DNA from: Phlebopus portentosus
Lineage: Eukaryota > Basidiomycota > Agaricomycetes > Boletales > Boletinellaceae
Direction: 5' to 3'
NCBI GenBank assembly: GCA_037892935.1
Contig: JAYXKI010000017.1
Location: 930,001-994,000, forward strand
DNA length: 64,000 nucleotides
The notes beneath the pieces are model-generated. The model worked only from the letters and a program-made list of their open reading frames with translations, searched no databases and was not told where the DNA came from. The position numbers and the translations under genes are program-made. This document shows, one piece after another, positions 48,128 through 59,292 of this stretch. Numbering within the stretch: position 1 is the first letter of the stretch; each line of letters starts with the position of its first letter.

Positions 48128-49828
48128 CTATCAATGGAAACATTGTAGTGCCCAATCGTCCGCGGGTAAAAGCAAAACAAACAGTGAATTCAGTACTGCT
48201 TCCTCCTTATCTGAGCTTGTCATTACAACATAAAGATATCCATCATTTCTCTGTGATCTTACTGTTGTCGTACGGAGAGCAGTATTCTTCTTTGGGTAGC
48301 AATGCTCCACATACACAACTGAAATAATCGCCCGTGAGGGCCGTGACATGTTCTTTGCTGTCGGGTATACTGGTGGATCTGATCAACATAGCCAGCCTTT
48401 TTCTTGCCCTTGATATCAGTTATATTTAGGCTTATTCGCAAAATGCACTGATTTTGGTGAGTCCGACAATACCACAGTGGTATAAATTTAGAGGCTTCTG
48501 GCTTCTTTGGGACTGCTTCTACTGAGGGAGCTTCTCCATTCCGCGTCCTCCTGGTTGCTATTGGTCGTAACATATCCGAGAGAACATCATTTTCTCCAGC
48601 GGCGGGATACTAATCAGTGGGCGTCGAAGAAGTACGATGTTCTTGCTTGCGAAGAATTCTGAGATTTCGTCGTGAGATTTGTCTCCTTACCGATAAATTC
48701 TAGAACCGACCCGAATAGACCTTTTGACTTTCTCTTTATGGACATCCGATCAAAACACCTCGCTAGGCTGGACTCATGTTAATCATCGGCGACCTTTGCG
48801 CCGCCAATCATTGCGTTGTGAAATCCGGGTTCCGATATGTACGCTGGGAAAAAACTGACCGGAAGGATGCTCCTCCAGTCTTATGCATAGCAGCTCAAGA
48901 GTGATCAGTTCCATACAGCAAAACGTCCTGCTCCGACTAGATAAAGATCCATCATTGCCAGACTAGAGACGCAAAATTTGTCCTTTCTTTGCAAGTTGTT
49001 CGACCCCAAAAGGTTAAGCAGAATCTCATCTTCTCGAAGTGGAGAAGCTCCAGTGGCAGTACAGTGCGTCGCGAACGGGATCTGATGTCTCAGACTGAGA
49101 AGCCCCTTTTCCCAGGGCTTGGACGGAAAGCCTCATCAAAGTTAAAAAATTACCCACCCACCCTGATCCACACGGGTTTGGCCCATGAATCAGATCAGAC
49201 CATAGTCTACAGAAGGCTCGATCTCCAAGCAACTCTGGGAGTTCAGCTATTTTTGAATTCACCGCGTCTGACCGGAGCACCGCGTGATATCAATCAAAAT
49301 ACCCATTCTACGGCCTGGGACGAAAGGTTGTTCGCCGGATCGAGAAAGTAAACTGAACTGCGACTGTAAGGAATGGAATACCATAATCGCAGTAGGTGAG
49401 ACATTATAACCTGAAAAGGTGATCCTTGGCTATGAGGATTTGTCCTCCATGACCACCACCTGATCTTGTGCCGTCGCATAACATCTTTCTTGGAGCCTCC
49501 AGATCACCGGTGGTCTAAACTAGGAACAGGTGCTTAAAAGACGTGCCTGGGCTTTTTGGCTCCCAGCACCTTTCCTCCTTTGTCGTCGCTAGCGATAGCA
49601 GAGAACGACCCTGGCTTCCTGGCGAAGCCTTGCATGGACCCGGTAACGGCATTCCGACATTTGTGGGTGCTGCAGCTTTTCACCTAATCGGATAAGCGAC
49701 TCACGCTTCTTTCAAATTAGGACGGCAGTGAGGCGATATGCAACTGCGAGCTATGGTAAGCTGGAAACCCATATCCACTTTCATCTCGCTTGGAATGAAT
49801 GAATGAATGACGGCGAACGCGTATAGCA
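48128..49828. other. 1.7-kb interval, no recognised gene
   Basis: Holds a 104-codon ATG frame on the minus strand (48573-48259, containing ITDIKGKKKAGYVDQIHQY) and a 120-codon plus frame lacking ATG; neither matches a family I know. The right end is the promoter of the DUF6533 gene. Confidence 0.4.
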
Positions 49829-51465
49829 ATGGCCATGTACGAGTACTTCATTACATTTGACAGGGAGGTCAAGACATTTTGGCGGGGCCGGTTCACATTT
49901 ATAACAGCTCTATGGTTTCTGGTGAGTTTGTCTTAGTCTTCCTATTTTGACCTCATATGACCATATTATCACAGAATCGATACACACTCATTTTCTCAGC
50001 ATTTCCAACCATACTCGGTCCGTATTCATTTTAAGCGCTGGCCCATGACATCTTTACTTGACGAACGCTCGTAGCATTCTTTTATCCATTTACACATGAC
50101 GTGGGTTCCCAGAATAAATCCGATATCATTCGATCTAATTTCTGAACCTTCCCTGGTCCTTCGCTAGCAGTAAGTCCAATTATAAAGCGACTTAGTACTT
50201 TGCTTACCTTTGCCACAGATGTACCCATTTTGTACGATATCCCGGAGCGATGCAAATCATTTCCAATATAGCTTCGGGGACAACATTGTCGATACGTGTC
50301 TATGCACTGTACAGCCAGGCCTGGGTACGTCAACTGCGAAGATCTGACCACTAAAAGGCTCATTAATATCCAGTGGGTGATCGCTGTGCTTCTTCCGGCC
50401 CTCATCGCGGAAATTGCAGTTGAAAGTGTGAGTCCCCGGACGGCCTTCACTGCTCATCAAAGCTAACATAGGTCTAGTGGGCAGTACAAGGAGGTGCCCC
50501 CGCACCCCTCCCTCCTGGTAAATGATTCATTACGATTAAGACTACTTTGACATATTGTTCTTCAGGGGTACCTGGATGTATATTAACGGGACGAGATGAT
50601 GAGTAAGCCGTTCTCATGAAAACTCGGAGAGTTCGTGTTGACACTGACCTTGTACCGATCACAGAGGAATTAGTGAGTATTATAACGGGCCAGAGGCGCA
50701 TTACTGAAGCTTCTATGAAAGAATTTGCCACATTTTGGGCTGGCCAGCTTGTCTTCCCGACTCTGATTTTCATAATGACAATAATCAGAGTGCTCCATCT
50801 AAGACGACTCGCACCGATACGCGATAGTATCTTGACGGTATTACTGCGTGATGGTTCGTCCAATCATTCATGATGATCATGCTCATTTGATCACATCCCT
50901 GTTAGGCATCATGTACTTTCTGTAAGTTTTGCAGTTCAACAAGGGACCAGACCCTAACGGTGTCGATTTCAGCGTTATATTCGTCGCAAATACCGTTAAT
51001 GTTGTCACATATATCGTAAGCATGCCTATCTTCCAGTATTGCGTTCTCACCTGTATTGAAATTCATCCCCAGGTCGCCCCGGTGCGCACAGGTCTTTGCA
51101 AACGTTATTACTCCTTTGACCATTCGTACCTTGGTTAGGATGATCTGCGGTTCGCGAACGCACCATTTACAAACGTCATTACGACTCTCATGATATGCCG
51201 ACTAATGTTGAATTTGCAACAAAGGGGCGATGCATCAGCGCCTAGCGAAAACGACGTCTCATCGTTTACGCTTGATCGCGACATCTCTCGACCCACGTTG
51301 TTAGCAAACGCGGGAGAAGAGATCAGCATGGGAGAGACATATGTGAGGATCTGGAACCGCGGTATCAAAGATGGGCGCAAAAATCGAAGTTGGGATTGGG
51401 AAGGTGGACAGGAAAGTTCTGGTGTAACCACTTTTACCACCACCTCTAGTTCGCGGTATCTGTAG
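49829..51465 (+). CDS. DUF6533 multi-span membrane protein
   Basis: Start ATG 49829: MAMYEYFITFDREVKTFWRG is the DUF6533 signature (Y-[DE]-Y-x-[LI]-T-x-D-x-E-V). Several exons follow, each with a hydrophobic helix: FTFITALWFLNRYTLIFSAF, SGTTLSIRVYALYSQAW, INIQWVIAVLLPALIAE, GQLVFPTLIFIMTIIRVLHL, FVANTVNVVTYI, and NVITTLMICRLMLNLQQRG. A cytosolic tail of about 80 residues follows. Function unknown; the family is expanded in Agaricomycetes. Exon borders in the middle were not all resolved. Confidence 0.75.
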
Positions 51466-51818
51466 AGACCTGAAGACATTGTCAAGTACAACTAGATAGT
51501 GTATCGATGTTAGTTCAGTTCAAGATATATTAGATCAGCGGATCAAATATTTGGATGAGGTGTCGCCGGCCGGCAAGTTTCGGCAAATAGGGCTACTAAC
51601 TACGTCACGTGCGCAAAAGATCCCCATATTTTTCTCAATTTCTCCTCCGCGGGCTTCAACCCCTCCCATAATCGCTACACGACATTGATAGGTTACTTCT
51701 TTGAAAATTCTTTATTTTGTTTTCTTTTTACATCCAGACCAGAGAATCAGATCTTCCTTCACTAGAGACGTCGGTCGATGATCTACACTCAGCGGAGCGT
51801 CCTCTTTGTCAGCTTTCG
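51466..51818. other. Intergenic, promoter of the UbiB-type kinase
   Basis: No gene. The frame of the downstream gene is open from 51717 but has no ATG before 51819. Confidence 0.5.
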
Positions 51819-53531
51819 ATGACCTTCTCCGTAGTCTTCAGGATTAGGACTCTTGCTTCGAGACGTCTTCAGGCATTTGAAGCAAAACGGGTTATCTCTC
51901 CGTTTTCCACGGCTAGTGCCAGAAGGAGACCATGGAACTTAAGGAAGTCGGCGTACTTTGTTCTTGGTGCTGGAGCCATCTATGTTGCTGACGAACGGTG
52001 GAATGCGTCGTCTCTTACTCGGACTTTCAAGACTTTCATAACAGGAGCGATCGTTGCTGTGGACTACAAGGTTAACTTTCAGCCTCACCCTCCATTCGCG
52101 AAATCGATCGTAGCTCTCCATGCACGCAACGCAGATAGAATATACGACCTTCTGCGAGCGAACGGTGGACTCTATCTCAAGATTGGACAAGCCGTCGCGA
52201 TGCAATCCGCTGTCCTCCCTCCCGAATTCCAGAAGAAGTTTGCCCGTTTCTTCGACGATGCACCACAGAACGACTGGAAGGAGGTGAAACGCGTCATCCG
52301 AGAAGAGTTCGGCGGCAGGAGTCCAGATGACGTATTCGGTGAGATCGAGAGGACCGCAAGAGCCAGTGCAAGCGTCGCCCAAGTTCACAAGGCCCGACTC
52401 CCAGATGGAAGACTCGTGGCGGTGAAGATTCAGAAGAAGGAAATTGAACGGCAGGTTGGATGGGACTTGTGGGCTTTCGGCGCAGTGATGTACCTTTACG
52501 AGTACTTCTTCGACCTTCCTCTATACGCAATGGTTCCGTACATTTCAGAGCGCCTGAAGTCGGAAACGGACTTCTTGAATGAAGCTAAGAACGCAGAACT
52601 TACAGCCGCTCGTGTCGAGTCCGACCCTAGTCTACGAGGGCGAGTTTATATTCCAAAGGTTTATCACGAACTGTCGACGCGTCGTATAATGACTGCGGAG
52701 TGGATTGATGGAGTGAGGATTTCAGATAAGGAGGCCTTGACATCACCAAACGGTCTGAACATCCGGCTCGGAGACATCATGCACGCGACCATCGAGCTCT
52801 TCTCAAAGCAGATATTTCAATGGGGCGATGTCCATTCCGATCCTCATCCAGGCAACATTCTCGTTCGGCGACTGCCCTCAGGTGCACCACAGGTTGTCCT
52901 ACTTGACCACGGTCTATATGTACACCTAGATAACTCCTTTAGACGGGAGTATGCCGAGTTCTGGACAGCACTGATAACCTTCGACAACGGCACACTGCGA
53001 CGCATCGCACGAAAGTGGGGCATCCGTGATTCTGATGCAATCGCCAGTGCTGTGTTGATGCGACCTTATCAATCCACGAAAGATATGTTCTCTGCGCTAC
53101 CGGAAGATGCTGACGAGGCAGAGCGTGCGTTTATCATGCAAGAAAGGATGCGAGGAAACTTACGTGAAGTCCTCGGGGATGAGAGGATCTGGCCCCGCGC
53201 GTTGCTTTTCCTTGGGCGTACTATACGTATTCTACAGGCGGACAATCAAATGCTAGGAAGCCCTATGAACCGAGTCAAGATTATGGCATTCTGCGCATCC
53301 CGAGCCCTTGCTAACGACCAAGATTTATCTTTGGGAGCACGATTAAGGCAATGGTTCCGACATCTTGTATTCCGCACGGTACTTCTTTCTAGTGATGTCA
53401 TGTTCTATATGAGCCGTATCCGACAGTTGCTAGGACTTGGAGAAGGTATGGAGAGTGATTTGGAGAAAGCCGAGAGAGAGATAGCGAAGAGCTTTGGTGT
53501 AGAACTTAATCACGAACTGTTTGAAGGTTGA
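51819..53531 (+). CDS. MCP2: Mitochondrial UbiB/ABC1 kinase, Mcp2/ADCK1 type
   Basis: Atypical kinase-like protein of the inner mitochondrial membrane; the yeast relative Mcp2 (Cqd2) affects coenzyme Q and lipid homeostasis. One exon, 570 aa, rare in this intron-rich window. MTFSVVFRIRTLASRRLQ is an Arg-rich presequence; SAYFVLGAGAIYVADE is a weak membrane segment. Family signatures: GLYLKIGQAVAMQS (KxGQ), RASASVAQVHKA (Ala-rich loop replacing the glycine loop), VAVKIQKK, ETDFLNEAKNAE, GDVHSDPHPGNIL (catalytic loop) and VVLLDHGLY (DFG equivalent). Good length and intact motifs. The gap to yeast Mcp2 versus Cqd1 is judged by overall order, so the symbol is tentative. Confidence 0.9.
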   Translation: MTFSVVFRIRTLASRRLQAFEAKRVISPFSTASARRRPWNLRKSAYFVLGAGAIYVADERWNASSLTRTFKTFITGAIVAVDYKVNFQPHPPFAKSIVALHARNADRIYDLLRANGGLYLKIGQAVAMQSAVLPPEFQKKFARFFDDAPQNDWKEVKRVIREEFGGRSPDDVFGEIERTARASASVAQVHKARLPDGRLVAVKIQKKEIERQVGWDLWAFGAVMYLYEYFFDLPLYAMVPYISERLKSETDFLNEAKNAELTAARVESDPSLRGRVYIPKVYHELSTRRIMTAEWIDGVRISDKEALTSPNGLNIRLGDIMHATIELFSKQIFQWGDVHSDPHPGNILVRRLPSGAPQVVLLDHGLYVHLDNSFRREYAEFWTALITFDNGTLRRIARKWGIRDSDAIASAVLMRPYQSTKDMFSALPEDADEAERAFIMQERMRGNLREVLGDERIWPRALLFLGRTIRILQADNQMLGSPMNRVKIMAFCASRALANDQDLSLGARLRQWFRHLVFRTVLLSSDVMFYMSRIRQLLGLGEGMESDLEKAEREIAKSFGVELNHELFEG

Positions 53532-53868
53532 GAAGAATACAAGGCAATAATACCTAGATGGCTTCGGCACGTTCCAGTAATCTCTTGCATCATGTAAAGT
53601 AATACACGCATTGTTAGCGTAAATCATTGTGCTCCACTTTTTAATAGCTTAGGATTTGATGCTGTAAACATCGATTTTCTACGGTCACCAATAAATACAA
53701 TGCTAGAATACTGCAGTCTTAAATATAAAGAGAAGTGGAATAGAACAAGATTGCTTTATAAATTCACGTTCATCTGAGAAGGATGATCGGGACACTTCTC
53801 CTATAGATCAAGTCAGTAAACAAAAGCAACCGTGGAGATGATGAAAGGGACAGGTAGACATGGACCTA
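53532..53868. other. Intergenic (convergent 3' ends)
   Basis: Nothing beyond 3' flanks of the UbiB-type gene and the first DUF6534 array gene. Confidence 0.5.
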
Positions 53869-55602
53869 CTACACGTTGTAGACCGAGTTCGCTGTTTTAT
53901 CAGGAATCACTTGTACAGTGCCAAATGACGTTTCATGCCTTGAGCTCGAAGCACTACCAATATTGATGATCTGCGGGAGCCGATATGCTTCCTGGCGGGA
54001 AGTTCCGACCTGAGAGATTCCCTCGCGCAAGTAGTTCCGAGCGTTTAGCATTCCAAGAAATCCATTGAAGTAAACTTGATGGATAATCAGTATCCAATGA
54101 CAAATTTACTGGGAGGACAAACTTACGCTCGGAAAGGCAGAAATAGATGCCTATGGAAAAGTAGCTGCGAGGCACGGCTGCAGCCTGTCTATCATGAACC
54201 CGGGTTCATATGTAAATACATCTGACTGCCATACCAGAACTAGACAGCAAATCGAGAACAGGCTCGTGAGTAAGCCAGTGCTGATAATGTACAGCATGAG
54301 CGTGCTGAGTGTTGTATTGGACCTTTGTTTCTTATCAGTGACTTTCCGGCTTGCATACTTGTGGGACTTACGTTCTGATTCCGGTTCTGCCCTTTGCTAG
54401 GTAGTAACAGAGACAGAGTGCACACCAAAAGTCTGATGCAACAGAAAGGCCGAGGTTTATGTATACTAGCCACTGCAAGGTATCAATGATAACACATGCC
54501 ATGTTGTCGATAGAATGTTAGTAAGTACATACACTTATTTCGGTGAATTCGAGAACTGATTTGAACGCAAAGCTGTAAAAAAATTGATTGATTGATAGTT
54601 CGCTCATGACCCAACGACCCAGGTTGACTGACGCCTTTATTCCGAACGCCATTCCAGACACTTGATTAAGGCTCGCATCAGTACTTATTCTATACTTGAT
54701 TGGCCATAGGACTCACCAAATCTGCCCAGATTGAGCACTATCTATATATGTACTATAGTACATATTTAGATTTTTAGTAGGTATGAATGGTCACTGACTG
54801 CCGCAAATGCCAATAAATGGCTCCTGTTACTCACTATAGATATTAGATGAAGAATGCATCAGTCCAGTGAACTAACTCACTGATCCATACGCGATACACA
54901 TAAAACCTTCAATACAATAATGTCAGAATAAACATCAAATTTATTCTGAGTACAAACAAAGCGATGGTGGAGTCGCTCAAAATCTAACAAGTCTAGGTGA
55001 GGCATGATGTTTAATGGCTTACTGTAACGCTTCACTGACCGTTACAAAAACCAACACCTAAAGGAAGCTGAGTAAGCATGATAGCTGAGAAAGGGAGCGG
55101 GAGACAACAAACGCATAGACTCCAACTGATCTTCGTAACGGCAGTAGGGCTGCCAAAGTCGGTCACAAGATATCCGTAGATAGCGTGCGAAACTAAGGCA
55201 AGATGGAATGCATCAAGCAACCTGAATAGGTTGTGTCAGTGTATCACGGAGCAAAGCGCACTGCATTGCACGTACCATAGAACCATGACCTTCAAAGCGC
55301 TCACTATTCAAAACTGCGCTCTATAAGGATTTATGAGTCTTACCGTCCACTTCATATACTTTGGGTCGTTTGCGGGGTTTTGATAATAAATGAGAGACTG
55401 GACATTTGCTATGCCAAACAGACTGAAGCACAGTGAGTAATGAACGTGCAGAAATGATGCAATCAATGACAGCGTACATGGAAGCGAAAATGAGGCCAAT
55501 GAGCACAGCGCCAAGTGAATCATCGAATCTGATGTGGACAGTCGCATTCACACCAACAAGAGACTCGTGAATAGTCGAGTTTGTCGATGTCGCCTGCATC
55601 AT
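53869..55602 (-). CDS. DUF6534 membrane protein, array copy 1
   Basis: ATG 55602 (MMQATSTNSTIHESL): RFDDSLGAVLIGLIFAS, LFGIANVQSLIYYQN, VMVLW, LLDAFHLALVSHAIYGYLV, micro-exon 55057-55040 (VLVFVT), YRVWIS, LYIISTGLLTSLFS, and the last part MLNARNYLREGISQ, QEAYRLPQIINI, ending NSVYNV. Introns are GT..AG at family positions. Strong nucleotide similarity to the 33-35 kb copy through exons, introns and 5' flank. Function unknown; hydrophobic helices suggest about seven membrane spans. Confidence 0.72.
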
Positions 55603-56038
55603 AGGGTGGGCAATGAGGATAGTTCGCTGAAGGACAACAACCTCGCAGAACTTGGACTTAAATGCGATACTCGGTCATTTTTCTGGAAGGCGAGGAAGGA
55701 TTGTTGTCCTTTTCCTATGGGCGTTTGATCAACTGCGCCCAGTGCACGTACGCAATTTCAAAAGAAAATAGATGCTATACCACCGGACATCTGATACTTA
55801 GGCAAAAAAAGTAGTCATGGGTAAATGGGGCGTGAACCTAGACCACAAGTTCATCTGCCTCCTCTGATGATTGCAATCTGCCTTCATCCCGTCTGATGTT
55901 GTGACATAGATCAGAAGCGGCGCACTGATGTATTGATATTATACACACTGAACAAAAAATAGTAATAGGAAAGAGAGCGGCGCAAAAAGTACCGGTAAAG
56001 CAAAACGACCCATATGACGCGCCGACACTTCACCAGGG
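55603..56038. other. Spacer between array copies 1 and 2
   Basis: No gene; includes the promoter of array copy 1. Confidence 0.5.
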
Positions 56039-57954
56039 TTATGCAGTTTTGTGCCCGCCTGAGGACTCATCGGTACGACAGTCGGAATCCATCCGCACTC
56101 TCTCCGCGAGTGGCAGAGTCTGATTCTCCTATGCGGATATATTTAGTGAAAGTTACCAACATGATGGAACTCAGGAGCACCTTGTCAGTAAGGTTGAACT
56201 CGCTATCAAAGATAGGTAAGGAAGGAGATGGTGGGATGTATCGGATCGTCCCGAAGGACGCCGTCGTCTCCTTCGAAGCCACCGGCAAGTTGATGCTAGT
56301 ACTAGCGATGTGCGACACTCGATAGGAGCTTGCTCCCGATCCACCATTACTCAATCCGTCACGAAGTCGCTCGCGCGCGTTGAGCATGGCGAGGAGTGCG
56401 TTGAAGTACACTATAGTCGTCGTTCATAATCAGTCCGTTGCTCATCTGCCTAAGCCAATTAGACGCGCACACTTAGGAAGACAGAAGTAGAAGGCGATAA
56501 AGATATAGTTGTGAGGCATAACTGCGAACTATCAGAAAAATCAGATTTGATCACAAACACATATATGATGAGACGACCAACCGAAACAAAGCAGGCGGTA
56601 GCACAGAAGCTCGTAAAGAGGCCGGTATTGATGACATAGAGAATCAACGAGTTGACTACAGAATCGGTTCTAGAAAGTGAAATTAGACGAATCACTACAC
56701 GAAAGGAGAAGCTTGTCACTCACGACTTGAATCCTGTTCTGTTCCGAGCCAGGAAGAAGCACAAGGAGGCTGCGACCCATCCGTCCGATATTACAGCCGA
56801 GCCAAGGCTAGTGTATAAAACCCACTATCGCGAAGCGTTAAGAATTAATCCACGCCAAGGAAAACAACGATTATGGATATGTACAGAAATATTGGTAAAC
56901 TGCAGCATCGAATCATAGGAGAAGCTGCAGAGGAATTATTTCCTATTCTCAGACTTGCACCATAGAACTTACATCTTGATCCCGAAGCCCAATCCTGAAA
57001 CTTATGGCCGAGAAATGAGGAAAATCTACACACATACAAGACAAATTCTTTTGAATTGCGTACCGAGTGTCACGGATGCAAACACCAGCTATTCACAAAA
57101 TGAGCAATGTCTCGAGATATCTTCCTCGTTCTTCACTCACAACACCGAGAGTAAGGAAACGGTTCCGATGGCTCACTAGAGGAAGAATGAGATGAGCGAG
57201 GCCTATAGACTCCTACCTTCCGACTTACCGACCCAGACTCGCCAAGCGTAAAATCTGTGACGTAATCAGATTCAAGTTCGACGGAACAGCAACTTGAAAT
57301 GCGTCACTCACAAACGAACGATGAAATCTCCGAGTGTCTATCATGAAAAACGATAAAAACCGGTGAGTATCAGAGAAGCCTGAGATATACTTACAGTTAC
57401 AAGAACATGTGCCTAAATGCAGACGTGAGTATTATCATCCCTCAGATACGAGACAACACATACACATAAACTCCAGGTAGGAACGTTAATGATCTCGAGA
57501 TTGGTGAAGTTCGTCACAAGATAATAGTACATGGGATGCGAAATTAGGATGAGATGAAGCACATCGAGGCACCTAGTAAGCGAAGTGGTTCAGTCGATCG
57601 GCCAGTCGAGCGATCCGCTACGCCAGTCAAGCACAGTGCGCACCATAAGAAAGCAATCTTAAGCATCCAACTCGTCAATATGCATAGTTTTCGCCCAAAA
57701 CAACCCGTCCTCACCGTCCATTTCATAAATCTAGGATCTCGAGAAGTCTGGCTGAAGATGAGGTATTGGACATTTGTAACGCCAAATAGGCTGAACAGAA
57801 AAATCTTTCAGCACAGCAGAAAGCAAACGGGCAAATGCAAGGAAACGTACACGGCTGCTAATATCAGCCCAATGAAAGCAGCGCCTAATGAATCGTCAAG
57901 ATGAACGCGGGCTGTTTCCTCAGTCGACGACGATGTCGTATTTGTAGTCGCCAT
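56039..57954 (-). CDS. DUF6534 membrane protein, array copy 2
   Basis: ATG 57954 (MATTNTTSSSTEETARV): HLDDSLGAAFIGLILAA, LFGVTNVQYLIFSQT, IAFLW, CLDVLHLILISHPMYYYLV, micro-exon 57412-57395 (AHVLVT), LGDFIVR, RVWV, LYVINTGLFTSFCATA, YFNALLAMLNARERLRDGL. A further intron after FNLTDK (GTGCTC..CGCATAG) leads to a terminal exon ENQTLPLAERVRMDSD ending GGHKTA at 56039. The 3' half is the source or sister of the relic at 35.4-35.8 kb. Confidence 0.7.
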
Positions 57955-59292
57955 ACCACGAAACAAAGATCTCGTTCCAGTGGCAATATTCGTATTCGTT
58001 CGCAAGATAAGATGTGTTAAGAGCGTATGTTCTGCGAAGTTAATGGCGTTCTAAAGGACAAACGGGATAAGCCATTGGATACACGTGTTCTTATTAGGCG
58101 GAGCGAGAGTGGATATCTGGGAGAAGCCGCGAGCAGTCTATGGCGAAGAAAACGGAGACCGGTCGATCGTAGAGCTTGCCTGTAAGTATATTTTCACCGA
58201 GAAAGGTTTCTAGGACACGAGAAGCGAGAGAAGGCTACCCCGCAGCACTCTCCGTGCGAAAATCCGCTGAGGGCTGTGACACTGGAGGTACTGCACAAGG
58301 GGAACCTCCTCTGTCTGGATGACCCTACCTAGGAAGATGACGGTCCTGGTCGAAGCAACTAAGCGGGATGATTCGTTGGAAATGATACGAGAATAGCGCA
58401 CATTCGCGAATTTGAGCCACGTGACAGCAAGTAATGAATTGAAATTTGAATGAATAGCGAAGGAAAAGAAATTCCGTCGTCAAGCGAGCGATGAAATTGA
58501 AGATCTGAACCAAGTCCGATTCGGAATACTTTACGTACGATCACGGTGAATGATAAGCTTGTGAAGAAGCAGGAAAAGCGAGATTCCGCTTGATGAAGAT
58601 CAGACTAAGCAAAAGATTACTCGACATGCCTGCCCTTACGAACTGAATTGGACCCCGGAAAGAATTGGTAAAGGGACAGACAAAAAGATGGCAGGAAACC
58701 CAATGAAATTGAAGATGTATGGCTCACCGTTGCACACCGAAATATGCAGAGGACTCGGCTGTCTTGAGTAGGTACGCAACTCAATCTTAAGTAAACCTTC
58801 CAAACCGGGAATTAGAGTCTGATCAGAGCGGAACTGCATAAGAGAAGAAATATTATATTACAGTCTATTCCAGGAAACCTTGTCAGGGTGAGATTTCTCC
58901 CCATACGGTCCGCCTGCCTGATGGAGAAAGGCCAAAACATAAACAAAGTCCCATATCAGAAAGGATCAAAACTTGGCTTGTACTTCACCCGATGCGTGGA
59001 TACGCGGTCTATCCAGACAGACATGCGCACCTTGAAGGTTTTGCGAAAGTCGTACATAGAAGTGATGTACGAACGGCTGGAGAAGTCTCAGGCCGAGGTA
59101 ACAGCTGGTTACACCATCTCTGGTGCCAAACGTCGACGGTTGACGCATCTTATTCTATTGAACACGAAAAATAATAACAATAACGGGGAATTCAAATCCA
59201 ATCATCCATATACGAACAACGCTGGCACGAATGCTCCTTGTAAGCGCAGCGAGCAAGCAGTATCCAACGCCCGCTCCTAACTATGTCAATAT
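57955..59292. other. Spacer between array copies 2 and 3
   Basis: 1.3 kb; only short frames without recognisable domains on either strand. Confidence 0.45.

Noticed and set aside
58888..59280. 130-codon plus frame with Asn run antisense to the DUF6534 array spacer
   Set aside because: No ATG at its start, and its right end overlaps the region next to the terminal exon of array copy 3; no family resemblance.
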